The notes beneath the pieces were generated by a model. It saw nothing but the letters and a program-made list of their open reading frames with translations. It had not been told where the DNA came from and did not search any database. DNA of 64,000 bases from Verrucomicrobiaceae bacterium (GTDB lineage Bacteria > Verrucomicrobiota > Verrucomicrobiia > Verrucomicrobiales > Verrucomicrobiaceae), in contig JADJPM010000004.1 in NCBI GenBank assembly GCA_016713245.1, forward strand, positions 1,116,001-1,180,000, given 5' to 3'. The translations under genes were made by a program, and so were the position numbers. Shown one piece after another: positions 32,370 through 41,312 of this stretch; positions within the stretch are counted from its first letter, which is position 1, and each line of letters begins with the position of its first letter.

Positions 32370-32843
32370 ATGGCCCGCAGAAAGCGCGTTTATAACAAGG
32401 AAGTCCACAAAGACAGCCGCTATGACAGCGAACTCGTCTCTAGTCTCATCGTTCGCGTCATGCAGAGCGGCAAGAAGGCCCTCGCTGAGCGTACCGTGTA
32501 TCGTGCGATCGATATCCTCAATGAGAAGAGCGACAGCGTTCACCCATTGGAACTTTTCAATCGTGCTATCGAGAATGCTAAGCCTCGCGTTGAGGTGAAA
32601 GCTCGCCGCGTGGGTGGTGCTACCTACCAAGTGCCTCTTGAGGTTTCCCCGGCTCGCCAGGTGGCTTTGGCCATGCGCTGGATCATTGGATATGCTCGTG
32701 GTCGTAAAGGTCAGCCCATGTTCAATGCGCTCGCGAATGAATTGAAGGATGCCGCGCAAGGGCAGGGGAACTCCGTCCGCAAGCGTGACGATGTCCACAA
32801 GCAGGCTCAGGCCAATCGCGCCTTTGCCCACTTCCGCTTCTAA
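32370..32843 (+). CDS. rpsG: 30S ribosomal protein S7
   Basis: 157-residue primary 16S rRNA-binding protein that starts assembly of the 30S head. Starts MARRKRVYNKEVHKDSRYDS and contains RVGGATYQVPLEV, ALAMRWIIGYARGRK and the C-terminal RKRDDVHKQAQANRAFAHFRF, all diagnostic of S7. The frame is open upstream to 32196, but that part overlaps rpsL and is not S7-like. In other bacteria S7 represses its own operon by binding the rpsL-rpsG spacer; the 43-bp spacer here shows no strong hairpin. Confidence 0.99.
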   Translation: MARRKRVYNKEVHKDSRYDSELVSSLIVRVMQSGKKALAERTVYRAIDILNEKSDSVHPLELFNRAIENAKPRVEVKARRVGGATYQVPLEVSPARQVALAMRWIIGYARGRKGQPMFNALANELKDAAQGQGNSVRKRDDVHKQAQANRAFAHFRF

Positions 32844-32870
32844 TTTCCAGCTATCTGATTTTCGTTTCCC

Positions 32871-35018
32871 ATGTCCGTCAATTCCCCCAATCGCGAATAT
32901 CCGCTCGAAAGAACCCGTAACATCGGTATCTGCGCTCACATCGACGCAGGCAAGACCACGCTGACCGAGCGTATTCTTTTCTACACCGGCATGATCCACA
33001 AGATCGGCGAGGTGCATGATGGTGCCGCCACGACGGACTGGATGGAGCAGGAAAAGGAGCGCGGCATCACGATTACGTCGGCTGCGGTGACGGCTCGTTG
33101 GAAGCAGCTCAAGGAAGAAGGCATTTATAAGTCCCGCGAGATGGAAGACATCCGCGTGAACATCATCGACACGCCGGGCCATGTGGACTTCACCGCCGAG
33201 GTGGAGCGCTCCCTTCGTGTGCTTGACGGTGCCATCTTCGTGCTTTGCGGTGTTGCTGGTGTGCAGCCGCAGTCTGAGACCGTGTATCGTCAGGCGGAAA
33301 AGTATCGCGTTCCCCGCATCGCCTTTGTGAACAAGATGGACCGCACAGGTGCCAACTTTGACAATGTGGTCGAAGATGTCCGCAAGAAACTTGGTGCGCC
33401 TGCTTATCCCATTCTGATCCCCATCGGCGCTGAGGACAACCTCATCGGTCAGATCGACGTGGTGAACCAAAAAGCCATCATTTACTCCGATGACGAGAAG
33501 TTTGGCTCGAAGTACACTGTTCGCGACCTCCAAGGTGATGAAGTCGCCAAAGGCAAGGCAGCTTACAACGAGCTCTTGGATGCTGTTTGCAGCGCCGACG
33601 ATGAGTTGGGCATGATGTTCCTCGAAGAGCAGCCCATCGGTCCGGTCGAACTCAAAGCTGGCCTGCGCCGTGCGGTGATTGCTAACAAGATTATCCCGAT
33701 GGCTGGTGGCTCCGCCTTCAAAAACAAAGGTGTTCAGTATCTGATTGACGCCGTGATCGACTATCTTCCTGGCCCTCTCGACATCGAACCCCAGAAGGGC
33801 ACTGTCGTGGACGAGCCTGAAAACGTCATTGAGGCCAAGCCAGATGACAATGGCAAGTTCATCGCCCTCGGCTTCAAGCTCTGGTCTGACAAATTTGGTC
33901 GTCTCGTTTTCTTCCGCGTCTATTCCGGCTGCGTCAAGAAGGGTGACACCATCTACAACCCTCGCACCCGCAAATCAGAACGTGTTGGCCGCCTTATCCA
34001 GATTCAGGCTAGCGTTCATAAAGACATCGATTGCTGTTACTCCGGTGATATTGCCGCCCTCGTGGGTGTGAAAGATGTCCGCACAGGCGACACCTTCTGC
34101 TCCGAAGACCTCGACGTTCAGCTTGAGCCACCGACCTTCCCGGAACCCGTTATCTCGATGGCTGTCGAGCCGAAGACCAAAGGCGATCAAGAAAAGATGG
34201 GCAATGCCCTTCAGCGCCTTTCCGAAGAAGATCCTACCTTCTTCGTCAAGACCGACGAAGAGACAGGTCAGGTCATCATCGCTGGCATGGGCGAGTTGCA
34301 CCTCGAAATTCTCTGCGACCGTCTCAAGCGCGAGCACAAGGTGGAAACTAACACCGGCAAGCCGCAGATCGCTTATCGTGAAACGCTCACCAAGGAAGCC
34401 GATGGCGAAGGAAAACTCGTCAAGCAGTCCGGTGGTCGTGGTCAATATGGTCACGTTGTCATCAAGGTGCGTCCTGGTGAAAAGGGCTCCGGAGTCGTTG
34501 TCGAAAACAAGGTTGTTGGTGGTACCATTCCGAAAGAGTTCATCAATCCTGCCAAAGCGGGTTGCATCGAAGCTGCTCTCAATGGCGTCATCGCGGGCTA
34601 TCCTGTGATCGACCTTCACATCGACCTCGTCGATGGTTCCAGCCATGATGTCGATTCCAACGAAAACGCCTTCAAGATGGCCGGGATCTTTGCAGTGAAG
34701 GATGCCCTAAAGAAAGCCAAGTGCATCCTGCTTGAGCCAATCATGGCTGTGGAGGCCTCCACGCCAGAAGATTATCAAGGCGACATCCTCGGTGACCTTA
34801 ACCGCCGCCGCGGCAAGATTCAGGGCATGGACATGCGCGGTGCCACCGCCGTCCTGCGGGCCGAAGTGCCGCTGGCCGAAATGTTCGGCTACTCCACCGC
34901 CATCCGCACCCTTTCCTCCGGTCGTGCTAGCTACAGCATGCAGCCTTCCCACTTCGAGCAGGTGCCGCAGCAAATCGTCGATCAGATCGTCGAGCAGCGC
35001 GGTGGTGGTAAATCCTGA
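32871..35018 (+). CDS. fusA: Translation elongation factor G
   Basis: GTPase that drives ribosomal translocation, 715 residues. G1 is AHIDAGKT (22-29); ERGITITSAA covers switch I, DTPGHVDF is G3 and NKMDRTGANF is G4. Domains II-V follow, with GMGELHLEILCDRLKREHKV, GGRGQYGHV and the C-terminal AEMFGYSTAIRTLSSGRASY. A short insert (KQLKEEGIYKSREMEDIRV) between switch I and G3 makes it slightly longer than the E. coli protein. fusA normally precedes tuf in the str operon; here rpsJ follows directly after 43 bp. Confidence 0.99.
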   Translation: MSVNSPNREYPLERTRNIGICAHIDAGKTTLTERILFYTGMIHKIGEVHDGAATTDWMEQEKERGITITSAAVTARWKQLKEEGIYKSREMEDIRVNIIDTPGHVDFTAEVERSLRVLDGAIFVLCGVAGVQPQSETVYRQAEKYRVPRIAFVNKMDRTGANFDNVVEDVRKKLGAPAYPILIPIGAEDNLIGQIDVVNQKAIIYSDDEKFGSKYTVRDLQGDEVAKGKAAYNELLDAVCSADDELGMMFLEEQPIGPVELKAGLRRAVIANKIIPMAGGSAFKNKGVQYLIDAVIDYLPGPLDIEPQKGTVVDEPENVIEAKPDDNGKFIALGFKLWSDKFGRLVFFRVYSGCVKKGDTIYNPRTRKSERVGRLIQIQASVHKDIDCCYSGDIAALVGVKDVRTGDTFCSEDLDVQLEPPTFPEPVISMAVEPKTKGDQEKMGNALQRLSEEDPTFFVKTDEETGQVIIAGMGELHLEILCDRLKREHKVETNTGKPQIAYRETLTKEADGEGKLVKQSGGRGQYGHVVIKVRPGEKGSGVVVENKVVGGTIPKEFINPAKAGCIEAALNGVIAGYPVIDLHIDLVDGSSHDVDSNENAFKMAGIFAVKDALKKAKCILLEPIMAVEASTPEDYQGDILGDLNRRRGKIQGMDMRGATAVLRAEVPLAEMFGYSTAIRTLSSGRASYSMQPSHFEQVPQQIVDQIVEQRGGGKS

Positions 35019-35061
35019 TCGTCATCCTTCACTGAAACCCTTTTAACCAAGTAGAACTGTC

Positions 35062-35370
35062 ATGAGTAACCAGCGCATCCGCATCCGACTCCGCGCCTAC
35101 GACTACCGCACGCTCGACAAGAGCACCGCGGACATCGTCGAAACCGCCAAGCGCACTGGCGCCCGTGTCGCGGGTCCCATCCCGTTGCCAACCCGCATTG
35201 AGAAGTTCACCGTGAACCGCTCACCGCACGTGGACAAGAAGTCGATGGACCAGTTCGAACTGCGCACTCACAAGCGCCTTCTTGACATCGTTGATCCAAC
35301 CGCTCGCACAGTCGATGAGCTGAAGAAGCTCAATCTTCCTTCCGGTGTGGACATCACGATTCGTATCTAA
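35062..35370 (+). CDS. rpsJ: 30S ribosomal protein S10
   Basis: 102 residues; also the NusE subunit of transcription antitermination complexes. RIRIRLRAYDYRTLDKSTAD at the start, ARVAGPIPLPTRIEKFTVNR in the middle and LPSGVDITIRI at the end are the standard S10 blocks. It follows fusA without an intervening tuf gene, so the str-like and S10-like parts read as one continuous run. Confidence 0.99.
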   Translation: MSNQRIRIRLRAYDYRTLDKSTADIVETAKRTGARVAGPIPLPTRIEKFTVNRSPHVDKKSMDQFELRTHKRLLDIVDPTARTVDELKKLNLPSGVDITIRI

Positions 35371-35418
35371 TTTCACCTCGAGAACCCCCCAAAAAATCAT
35401 CCCCACGGAGATAACCCT

Positions 35419-36057
35419 ATGAGTCTCGGACTAATCGGCAAAAAACTCGGCATGACGAAAGTATACACGGACAAAGGCGAAGCTGTCGCTGTGACCGTTG
35501 TGGACGTCAGCGGCAACCAAATCATCCAGGTCAAGCGTAGCGATGGCAAGGATGGCTACACCGCCGTGCAGGTTGGCTACGGTGAACAAAAGGAATTTCG
35601 CGTCACGAAGCCCCTTATGGGTCACTTCAAAAAGCACGGCTCGACCGCCAAGAAGATCGTGAAGGAATTCCGCCTCACGGGTGATGACAAGCTCCCCGCT
35701 GCTGATGCCAAGTATGACGCCAGCCTCTTCACCAGCGGCCAGATCGTTGATGTCATCGGTACTACCAAGGGTAAGGGCTTTCAAGGCGTTGTGAAGCGCT
35801 GGAACTTTGCTGGTCAGCCGCAGTCTCACGGTTCCATGATGCATCGCCGTCCGGGTTCTATCGGTTGCCGACTTACCCCAGGTCTCGTCTGGAAAAATCA
35901 AAAGATGCCAGGCCATGATGGCGTTGACCGCCGCACAACTCAGAATCTCGTCGTCGTGCAGAGCCGTCCTGAAGAGGGACTTCTGTTCATCAAAGGCTCC
36001 GTCCCCGGCAATAAAGGCAGCATCGTCGTGGTGCGCCCCGGTAAGAAGGCTAAATAA
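35419..36057 (+). CDS. rplC: 50S ribosomal protein L3
   Basis: 212-residue early-assembly protein near the peptidyl-transferase centre. LIGKKLGMTKVYTDKG, GTTKGKGFQGVVKRWNFAG and SIGCRLTPGLVWKNQKMPGH are diagnostic. The loop containing GQPQSHGSMMHRRPGSIG is intact. A GGAG Shine-Dalgarno motif lies about 10 nt before the ATG, one of the clearer ones in the cluster. Confidence 0.99.
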   Translation: MSLGLIGKKLGMTKVYTDKGEAVAVTVVDVSGNQIIQVKRSDGKDGYTAVQVGYGEQKEFRVTKPLMGHFKKHGSTAKKIVKEFRLTGDDKLPAADAKYDASLFTSGQIVDVIGTTKGKGFQGVVKRWNFAGQPQSHGSMMHRRPGSIGCRLTPGLVWKNQKMPGHDGVDRRTTQNLVVVQSRPEEGLLFIKGSVPGNKGSIVVVRPGKKAK

Positions 36058-36077
36058 TTTCACCGAGGAACTGCATC

Positions 36078-36686
36078 ATGTCCGCCCAAGTTCTAACAGC
36101 AGATGCCGCAAAAGCGGCCCAAATCAACCTCACCGAAGGTCATCAAGGCTCCCAAGCCCTGCACGAAACCGTGGTCGCCTATCGTGCGAACCGTCGTCAA
36201 GGCACAGCTTGCACGAAAAACCGCTCCGAAGTCTCCGGCTCCGGCAAGAAGCTCTGGAATCAAAAGGGCACTGGCAATGCTCGTATGGGTTCCAAGCGTT
36301 CTCCGATCTGGAGTGGTGGTGGCGTCGTTTTCGGCCCACGTCCTCGTGACTACTCCAAGAAGACCCTTAAGAATGTCAAAAAGCTGGCTCTTCGTGCCGC
36401 CTTGACCGCCCGCATCAATGACGGCGCTGTGCTAACTGTGGGTGACTTCGCCATTGCTGATGGCAAGACAAAGAGTTTTGTCTCCGCTGTCGGCAAAATT
36501 TCCACGGCCAAGAATGTGCTCGTGCTCGGCAACAAGTTTGACGAAGTCACCTTCCGCGCCGCTCGCAACGTTCAAAATGTCCAGCTCATGGCTGCCAGTG
36601 ATGTGAACGCCGAGAACCTTCTTCGCTACCAGGCCATTGTTGTGGCTGGTGATGCCCTCCAAACCCTTGCCTTGAGGACCGCTTGA
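36078..36686 (+). CDS. rplD: 50S ribosomal protein L4
   Basis: 202 residues. The exit-tunnel loop is recognisable: VVAYRANRRQGTACTKNRSE, GSGKKLWNQKGTGNARMGSK and FGPRPRDYSKK. In enterobacteria L4 autoregulates the S10 operon; whether it does so here is unknown. The stop is 1 bp from the rplW ATG, so the two are tightly coupled. GAGGA precedes the ATG as a ribosome binding site. Confidence 0.98.
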   Translation: MSAQVLTADAAKAAQINLTEGHQGSQALHETVVAYRANRRQGTACTKNRSEVSGSGKKLWNQKGTGNARMGSKRSPIWSGGGVVFGPRPRDYSKKTLKNVKKLALRAALTARINDGAVLTVGDFAIADGKTKSFVSAVGKISTAKNVLVLGNKFDEVTFRAARNVQNVQLMAASDVNAENLLRYQAIVVAGDALQTLALRTA

Positions 36687-36687
36687 T

Positions 36688-36972
36688 ATGAGAGACCTTC
36701 ACAAAGTGATTCAGACCATCCGCCTTACCGAGAAAGCAACCCTCCTCGGCGAGAACAACAATGAGTATGTCTTCCGTGTCGACCCCCAGGCTACGAAGAT
36801 TGACATCAAGCAGGCTGTGGAAAAACTTTTCGGCAAGAAAGTCGATGGGGTCCGCACCCTGAATGTTTCAGGCAAGGCCAAGCGCGAACGCCGCGCCGAT
36901 TATGGCCGCACCAACCATTGGAAAAAAGCCATCGTCCGTCTCCAAGCCGGCGAGAAGCTCGACCTCGCATGA
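36688..36972 (+). CDS. rplW: 50S ribosomal protein L23
   Basis: 94-residue tunnel-exit protein, docking point for SRP and trigger factor. VIQTIRLTEKATLLGENNNE, FRVDPQATKIDIKQAVEKLF and KVDGVRTLNVSGKAKRERRA are typical. The C-terminal part (GRTNHWKKAIVRLQAGEKLDL) completes the family pattern at normal length. It is separated from rplD by one base. Confidence 0.98.
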   Translation: MRDLHKVIQTIRLTEKATLLGENNNEYVFRVDPQATKIDIKQAVEKLFGKKVDGVRTLNVSGKAKRERRADYGRTNHWKKAIVRLQAGEKLDLA

Positions 36973-37013
36973 TCCCCCGCCCCTTCTAGGCAACCCTTTA
37001 CCCTTACACGACC

Positions 37014-37850
37014 ATGGCGCTGAAAACATTCAAGCCCCAAACCCCTTCCAACCGCTACAAGGAGTGGAACTCATTCGACGAGATCACCAAGGATACGCCG
37101 GAGAAAAGCCTCACCGTCGCTCTCCGCCGTAGTGGTGGCCGTAACAACACGGGGCGCATCACCTGCCGTCACATCGGTGGTGGTCATGACAAGCGTTACC
37201 GTCTCATCGACTTCAAGCGTCTTCGGCGTAACGAAGCCGCCAAAGTGATCGGCATCGAGTACGACCCGAATCGTTCGGCTCGTATCGCCCTTGTGGAATA
37301 CAAGGATGGTGAGCGTGCTTACATTCTCGCTCCTGCTCAGCTCAATGTCGGTTCAAGTGTCATGGCTGGTGAAAATGCCGCTCCTGATGTGGGTAATGCG
37401 CTTCCTTTGGCCAAGATCCCTCTTGGTATGAGCATCCACAACATCGAGCTCGTCCCAGGACGCGGTGGTGTTGCTGCTCGCGCAGCAGGTCAGGCGGCCG
37501 TTTTAAATAACCGTGAAGGTGAGTATGCCCTTGTGCGTATGCCCTCCGGTGAAATCCGCAAGATACTCGCCGTCTGCTACGCCACGATCGGTCAGGTTGG
37601 TAATATTGAGCACATGAATGTGGTCTCTGGCAAGGCAGGCCGAACACGCTGGCAGGGCGTCCGCCCGACAGTGCGTGGTATGTGCATGAACCCCATTGAT
37701 CATCCGAACGGTGGTGGTGAAGGTCGTTCTAAGTCTGGCGGTGGTCGCCAGCATCTCCTCAGCCCCTGGGGGCACGCTAAGGGTGAGAAAACCCGCAACA
37801 AGAAGAAGGCCACCGGCAAGCTCATCGTCCAGCATCGTAAAGGCAAGTAA
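37014..37850 (+). CDS. rplB: 50S ribosomal protein L2
   Basis: 278 residues, needed for subunit association and peptidyl-transferase function. GRNNTGRITCRHIGGGHDKR, LVPGRGGVAARAAGQAAVL and VRPTVRGMCMNPIDHPNGGG (with the functionally important His) followed by EGRSKSGG identify it. The basic C-terminus KTRNKKKATGKLIVQHRKGK is normal. The last ORF stop lies 27 bp before rpsS. Confidence 0.99.
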   Translation: MALKTFKPQTPSNRYKEWNSFDEITKDTPEKSLTVALRRSGGRNNTGRITCRHIGGGHDKRYRLIDFKRLRRNEAAKVIGIEYDPNRSARIALVEYKDGERAYILAPAQLNVGSSVMAGENAAPDVGNALPLAKIPLGMSIHNIELVPGRGGVAARAAGQAAVLNNREGEYALVRMPSGEIRKILAVCYATIGQVGNIEHMNVVSGKAGRTRWQGVRPTVRGMCMNPIDHPNGGGEGRSKSGGGRQHLLSPWGHAKGEKTRNKKKATGKLIVQHRKGK

Positions 37851-37877
37851 CCCACTTTTGACTAACCAAATTTTCTT

Positions 37878-38159
37878 ATGGCACGTTCCCTGAAAAAAGG
37901 CCCCTTCATTCAGCAGGCCCTCCTCGACAAGGTGGACAAGATGAATGAGTCGAAAGGCGGCAAGCGCCCCATCAAGACCTGGGCTCGCTCTTCGATGATC
38001 ACCCCCGATCTCGTCGGTCACACCTTCCTTGTGCACAACGGCAAGGACTTTGTGTCCGTCTATGCGACTGAAAACATGGTCGGTCATCGTCTGGGCGAAT
38101 TCGCCCTGACGCGTCTGTTCAAATCCCACGGTGCTGTCACCGTCAAAGCTGCTAAGTAA
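37878..38159 (+). CDS. rpsS: 30S ribosomal protein S19
   Basis: 93 residues; ARSLKKGPFIQQALLDKV, IKTWARSSMITPDLVGHTF and YATENMVGHRLGEFALTR are the standard blocks. In most bacteria rplV follows directly. Here a secreted coiled-coil protein gene intervenes, beginning 23 bp after this stop. Confidence 0.99.
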   Translation: MARSLKKGPFIQQALLDKVDKMNESKGGKRPIKTWARSSMITPDLVGHTFLVHNGKDFVSVYATENMVGHRLGEFALTRLFKSHGAVTVKAAK

Positions 38160-38182
38160 TCCTGTTTCTGATCTTTTTGTTC

Positions 38183-38971
38183 ATGTCTCTCTCAACTACC
38201 GCATGTTACACTTTCGCTCTGCTTCTGGCAGTGGGTGGTGTCGTGCGTGCACAGAGTGATGTGAATCTTGAACTTCGCGAATTACACACCACACTCGCGG
38301 TGGCTGCGCAGAAAATCCAAAAGCTGGAGGCTGAAGCCGCTTCTTCAAAGGACAAGTGCGATGCACTCGCTCAATCTGCCGCTGCAGCGAACAGTGAGAC
38401 GGGTGAATTGAGGGATCGCTATGAAAAGCTTCGTGGTTTGCTTGAAGGTCTTGGCATCTCGGCTCTCGAAACATCCAAGGATCAGGCGCAGGAGCGTCTT
38501 CTTGCCGCCTTGAGTGATCTTCGAATCGTCAAACAGCAACGTGATGAGCTTGCTCATTCGCTCATGGAGGTTGCGGAGGCGAGTGTGAACCTCGCCCGTA
38601 GCGCTCCGAATGCCGATCCATCTGCTGCGGATACCCTGAACAAGACGCTCACTGCTGCTGACGGGCTTCTCAGTAAGGTTGGAAATACCTCTCCAGTTGA
38701 AAATTCTCAGGCCGCTGACCTCCAAAACGCTCGTGTCGTCTCATTGAAGTCAGAACTTGGCATCGCCGTTCTCAGCCTTGGTCGCAAAGACGGTGTAAAG
38801 CCAGGCATGCCATTCGAAATTTTTCGCGAAGACAAGCCTATCGCTAAGGTGCTCATCACCGAAGTCCGTCAGTCTGTCTGCGGTGCCATCGTCCAGGAAC
38901 TCGCTGACAATACGGATCCCGTCCGCGTTGGAGATCGTGGCCGAGCCGAGACCACCGCCTCCCCTTTCTAA
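38183..38971 (+). CDS. Secreted coiled-coil protein embedded between rpsS and rplV
   Basis: 262 residues with no ribosomal-protein similarity. A signal peptide (TACYTFALLLAVGGVVRAQ) is followed by a long Ala/Glu/Lys-rich coiled coil (about 25-140; ELRELHTTLAVAAQKIQKLE and similar). A compact C-terminal domain (about 185-255; VLSLGRKDGVKPGMPFEIFR, then AKVLITEVRQSVCGAIVQE and DPVRVGDRG) resembles the small beta domain seen at the end of some envelope proteins (FlgT-C-like). The product should sit in the periplasm or on the inner-membrane surface. I chose the ATG at 38183 over a TTG six bases earlier. Spacing of 23 and 36 bp to its neighbours implies co-transcription with the ribosomal genes. 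Function unknown. Confidence 0.85.
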   Translation: MSLSTTACYTFALLLAVGGVVRAQSDVNLELRELHTTLAVAAQKIQKLEAEAASSKDKCDALAQSAAAANSETGELRDRYEKLRGLLEGLGISALETSKDQAQERLLAALSDLRIVKQQRDELAHSLMEVAEASVNLARSAPNADPSAADTLNKTLTAADGLLSKVGNTSPVENSQAADLQNARVVSLKSELGIAVLSLGRKDGVKPGMPFEIFREDKPIAKVLITEVRQSVCGAIVQELADNTDPVRVGDRGRAETTASPF

Positions 38972-39007
38972 AAATCCACCCTGCACACGAAGAAGCCTCT
39001 CAAAGTT

Positions 39008-39421
39008 ATGTCAGTCCCCACCGTCCGCTCCACATATAAGTATGCCCGGATCTCCCCGCAGAAGGCCCGTCAGGTCACTCGCGCCATCACAGGTATGCCC
39101 GTGAGCCAAGCCCTCAGCGTCCTCGATTTCACTCCGAAGAAGGGTGCCTTCCTCGTCGGCAAAGTTTTGCGTAGCGCTGTCGCAAACGCCGAGAACAACC
39201 ACGAACTCGATGCTTCAGAGATGGTTGTCACCAGTGCTGTCGCCACTCCTGGCCCTGCTCTTTCCCGCTTCATGCCACGTGCTCGTGGTTCAGGTGCCGC
39301 AATCAAAAAGCGAATGTCTCATATTACCGTTATCATCGGTGCCAAGCCTGAAGAAGAAGCTAAGCCCGAGAAGGCTGCCAAGTCTGCCAAGAAGAAGGCC
39401 GCCAAAAAATCTGCTGAATAA
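39008..39421 (+). CDS. rplV: 50S ribosomal protein L22
   Basis: 137 residues. YKYARISPQKARQVTRAITG, NAENNHELDASEMVV and the tunnel-loop region ALSRFMPRARGSGAAIKKRM, then HITVIIG, are diagnostic. It carries an extra Lys/Ala/Glu-rich C-terminal tail of about 25 residues (KPEKAAKSAKKKAAKKSAE), one of several low-complexity ends in this cluster. Confidence 0.98.
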   Translation: MSVPTVRSTYKYARISPQKARQVTRAITGMPVSQALSVLDFTPKKGAFLVGKVLRSAVANAENNHELDASEMVVTSAVATPGPALSRFMPRARGSGAAIKKRMSHITVIIGAKPEEEAKPEKAAKSAKKKAAKKSAE

Positions 39422-39456
39422 CCCTTTTCGTCACTTAACAACTCGATCCGCACCTT

Positions 39457-40239
39457 ATGGGCCAGAAAGTCAATCCAATCGGTTTCCGCCTCGCCGTCTC
39501 CAAAGACTGGCGCTCCAAGTGGTATGCTCCGAAGAAGGAGTTCGCCGATTCCCTACACAGTGACATAGCTATCCGCACCTACCTCAAGGAGAAGCTCATG
39601 CAGGCTGCCTTGGCGAAAATTGTGATCGAGCGTGCTTGGAACCAGGTTCGCGTCACCCTTCACACCGCTCGTCCAGGGCTTGTTATTGGTCGTAAGGGGC
39701 AGGAGATCGAGGTGATGAGTCAGAAGATTTCCGAAATGTGCGGTGGTCGTCAGGTGAAGATCGACATCTTTGAAATCAAGCAGCCTGAACTTGACGCTCA
39801 ACTAGTAGCCGAAGCTGTTACCGTTCAGCTGGAGCGACGTATCTCTTTCCGCCGCGCGATGAAACGCGCCGTGCAGACCGCCATGGACATGGGTGCTGAA
39901 GGCATTCGTATTCGCGTTGCTGGTCGTCTCGGTGGTGCGGACATCGCTCGTGCTGAATGGTATCGCCAAGGTAAAGTCCCTCTTCAAACTCTGCGCATCC
40001 CGATTGATTATGGGTTCGCCGAAGCACGCACCGTGTATGGTATCATTGGCTGCAAAGTCTGGATGAACCGTGGCAACGCCCCTGAAAACACTCGTCCCCG
40101 AGACGAGCGTCGTCCTCGTCGCGATCGCAATGATGGCGGTGGCCCTGGTGGCGCTGCCCCTCGTGGTGGTCGTGCCCGTCGCCCTATGGGTGAAGGTGCC
40201 CCTGCTGCCGCTCCTGCCGAAGCCCCAGCCGTTGCTTGA
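39457..40239 (+). CDS. rpsC: 30S ribosomal protein S3
   Basis: 260 residues. GQKVNPIGFRLAVSKDWRSK, the KH domain (RPGLVIGRKGQEIEVM), and RVAGRLGGADIARAEWYRQG followed by IDYGFAEARTVYG are typical; S3 lines the mRNA entry tunnel. After the normal core, a 45-residue Arg/Gly/Pro/Ala-rich extension (RPRDERRPRRDRNDGGGPGG and onward) adds a disordered end that the E. coli protein lacks. Confidence 0.98.
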   Translation: MGQKVNPIGFRLAVSKDWRSKWYAPKKEFADSLHSDIAIRTYLKEKLMQAALAKIVIERAWNQVRVTLHTARPGLVIGRKGQEIEVMSQKISEMCGGRQVKIDIFEIKQPELDAQLVAEAVTVQLERRISFRRAMKRAVQTAMDMGAEGIRIRVAGRLGGADIARAEWYRQGKVPLQTLRIPIDYGFAEARTVYGIIGCKVWMNRGNAPENTRPRDERRPRRDRNDGGGPGGAAPRGGRARRPMGEGAPAAAPAEAPAVA

Positions 40240-40277
40240 TTCCAACTATCCAAGTTCAAATTTCAAAATAGACAGTC

Positions 40278-40700
40278 ATGGCACTTCTCCCCAGCAGAAC
40301 CAAATACCGCAAGCAGCAGCGTGGTAATCGCAGTGGCAATGCCACCAGTGGAAACAAGCTCGATTTTGGTGACTTCGGCCTTCAGCTCCTCGACCGCGGC
40401 TGGATCAAGAACAACCAGATCGAAGCCTGCCGCGTGGCTCTCACGCGGTTCCTCAAGCGTAAAGGTAAGGTGTTTATTCGTATCTTTCCGCATAAACCTG
40501 TCACTCAGCGTCCGCCAGAAGTGCGAATGGGTAAGGGTAAGGGTGCTCCCGAATTTTGGGTCGCCGTCGTGCTCCCTGGCCACATGATGTTTGAAATCTC
40601 CGGCGTCAACGAAGCCACTGCCCGCGAAGCCTGCCGCTTGGCCGCCAACAAGATTGGTATCCGCAGCCGCTTTGTCACTCGTGAGTCCTTGCACAAATAA
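40278..40700 (+). CDS. rplP: 50S ribosomal protein L16
   Basis: 140 residues, contacts tRNA at the peptidyl-transferase centre. LLPSRTKYRKQQRGNRSGNA, GWIKNNQIEACRVALTRFLK and RMGKGKGAPEFWVAVVLPGH are diagnostic. The core loop with RMGKGKG is complete, and the length is normal. Confidence 0.98.
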   Translation: MALLPSRTKYRKQQRGNRSGNATSGNKLDFGDFGLQLLDRGWIKNNQIEACRVALTRFLKRKGKVFIRIFPHKPVTQRPPEVRMGKGKGAPEFWVAVVLPGHMMFEISGVNEATAREACRLAANKIGIRSRFVTRESLHK

Positions 40701-40739
40701 CCTTCGGAGAACCTAGAACCGCGAACCGAGAACCGCCCC

Positions 40740-40952
40740 ATGAAGATCAAAGAACTCCGTGAATCCAGTGTCGAAGAGCTTTCCGCCCGCCGCCGCGAGC
40801 TGAAACAAGAAGCCCTCAACCTGCGAATTTCGCAGCAGAGCGGCCAACTTGAAAATCCTGCCCGCATTACCTTGATCCGCAAGGAAATCGCGCGCATTGA
40901 GACAATCATCACTGAGCGTTCCCGCGCCGCCGTCGTTAAGAAGGCTGCCTAA
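40740..40952 (+). CDS. rpmC: 50S ribosomal protein L29
   Basis: 70 residues; MKIKELRESSVEELSARRRE, LNLRISQQSGQLENPARI and RKEIARIETIITER are the L29 pattern of two helices. The 39-bp spacer before it contains short tandem GAACCG-like units similar to the rpsL leader repeats. Confidence 0.96.
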   Translation: MKIKELRESSVEELSARRRELKQEALNLRISQQSGQLENPARITLIRKEIARIETIITERSRAAVVKKAA

Positions 40953-40985
40953 TCCTCCGCAACAACCCTTTCAAAAACGTTACAC

Positions 40986-41267
40986 ATGAGCGAGGCCGCC
41001 ACCACATCCGCCCCTACAGATAAGAAGACCGTGCAAAAGACACGCGTCGGAGTCGTCACTTCCGCCAAGATGACCAAGACGATCGTCGTCGAAGTCGAGC
41101 GGCGCGTGCCACATCCACGTTTCAAGAAAATCGTCCGCAAGACCTCGAAGTTCTATGCTCACGATGAAAAGGGCGAGGCTAAGGAAGGTGACAAGGTGCT
41201 CATCGCCGAGACCCGCCCTCTCTCCAAGCTCAAGCGCTGGAATCTCACTGAGGTCCTCAAGCACTAA
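40986..41267 (+). CDS. rpsQ: 30S ribosomal protein S17
   Basis: 93 residues. RVGVVTSAKMTKTIVVEVER, FKKIVRKTSKFYAHDEKGEA and GDKVLIAETRPLSKLKRWNL define S17, a primary 16S rRNA binder. An Ala/Thr/Ser-rich N-terminal leader of about 20 residues (MSEAATTSAPTDKKTVQKT) precedes the core. Confidence 0.98.
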   Translation: MSEAATTSAPTDKKTVQKTRVGVVTSAKMTKTIVVEVERRVPHPRFKKIVRKTSKFYAHDEKGEAKEGDKVLIAETRPLSKLKRWNLTEVLKH

Positions 41268-41312
41268 TCATTTCTTTTTTCACGAACCCCAGACCCACGG
41301 AGGAACCGACTT

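Noticed and set aside
38177..38182. TTG start for the gene between rpsS and rplV
   Set aside because: An ATG two codons downstream gives a proper signal peptide start.
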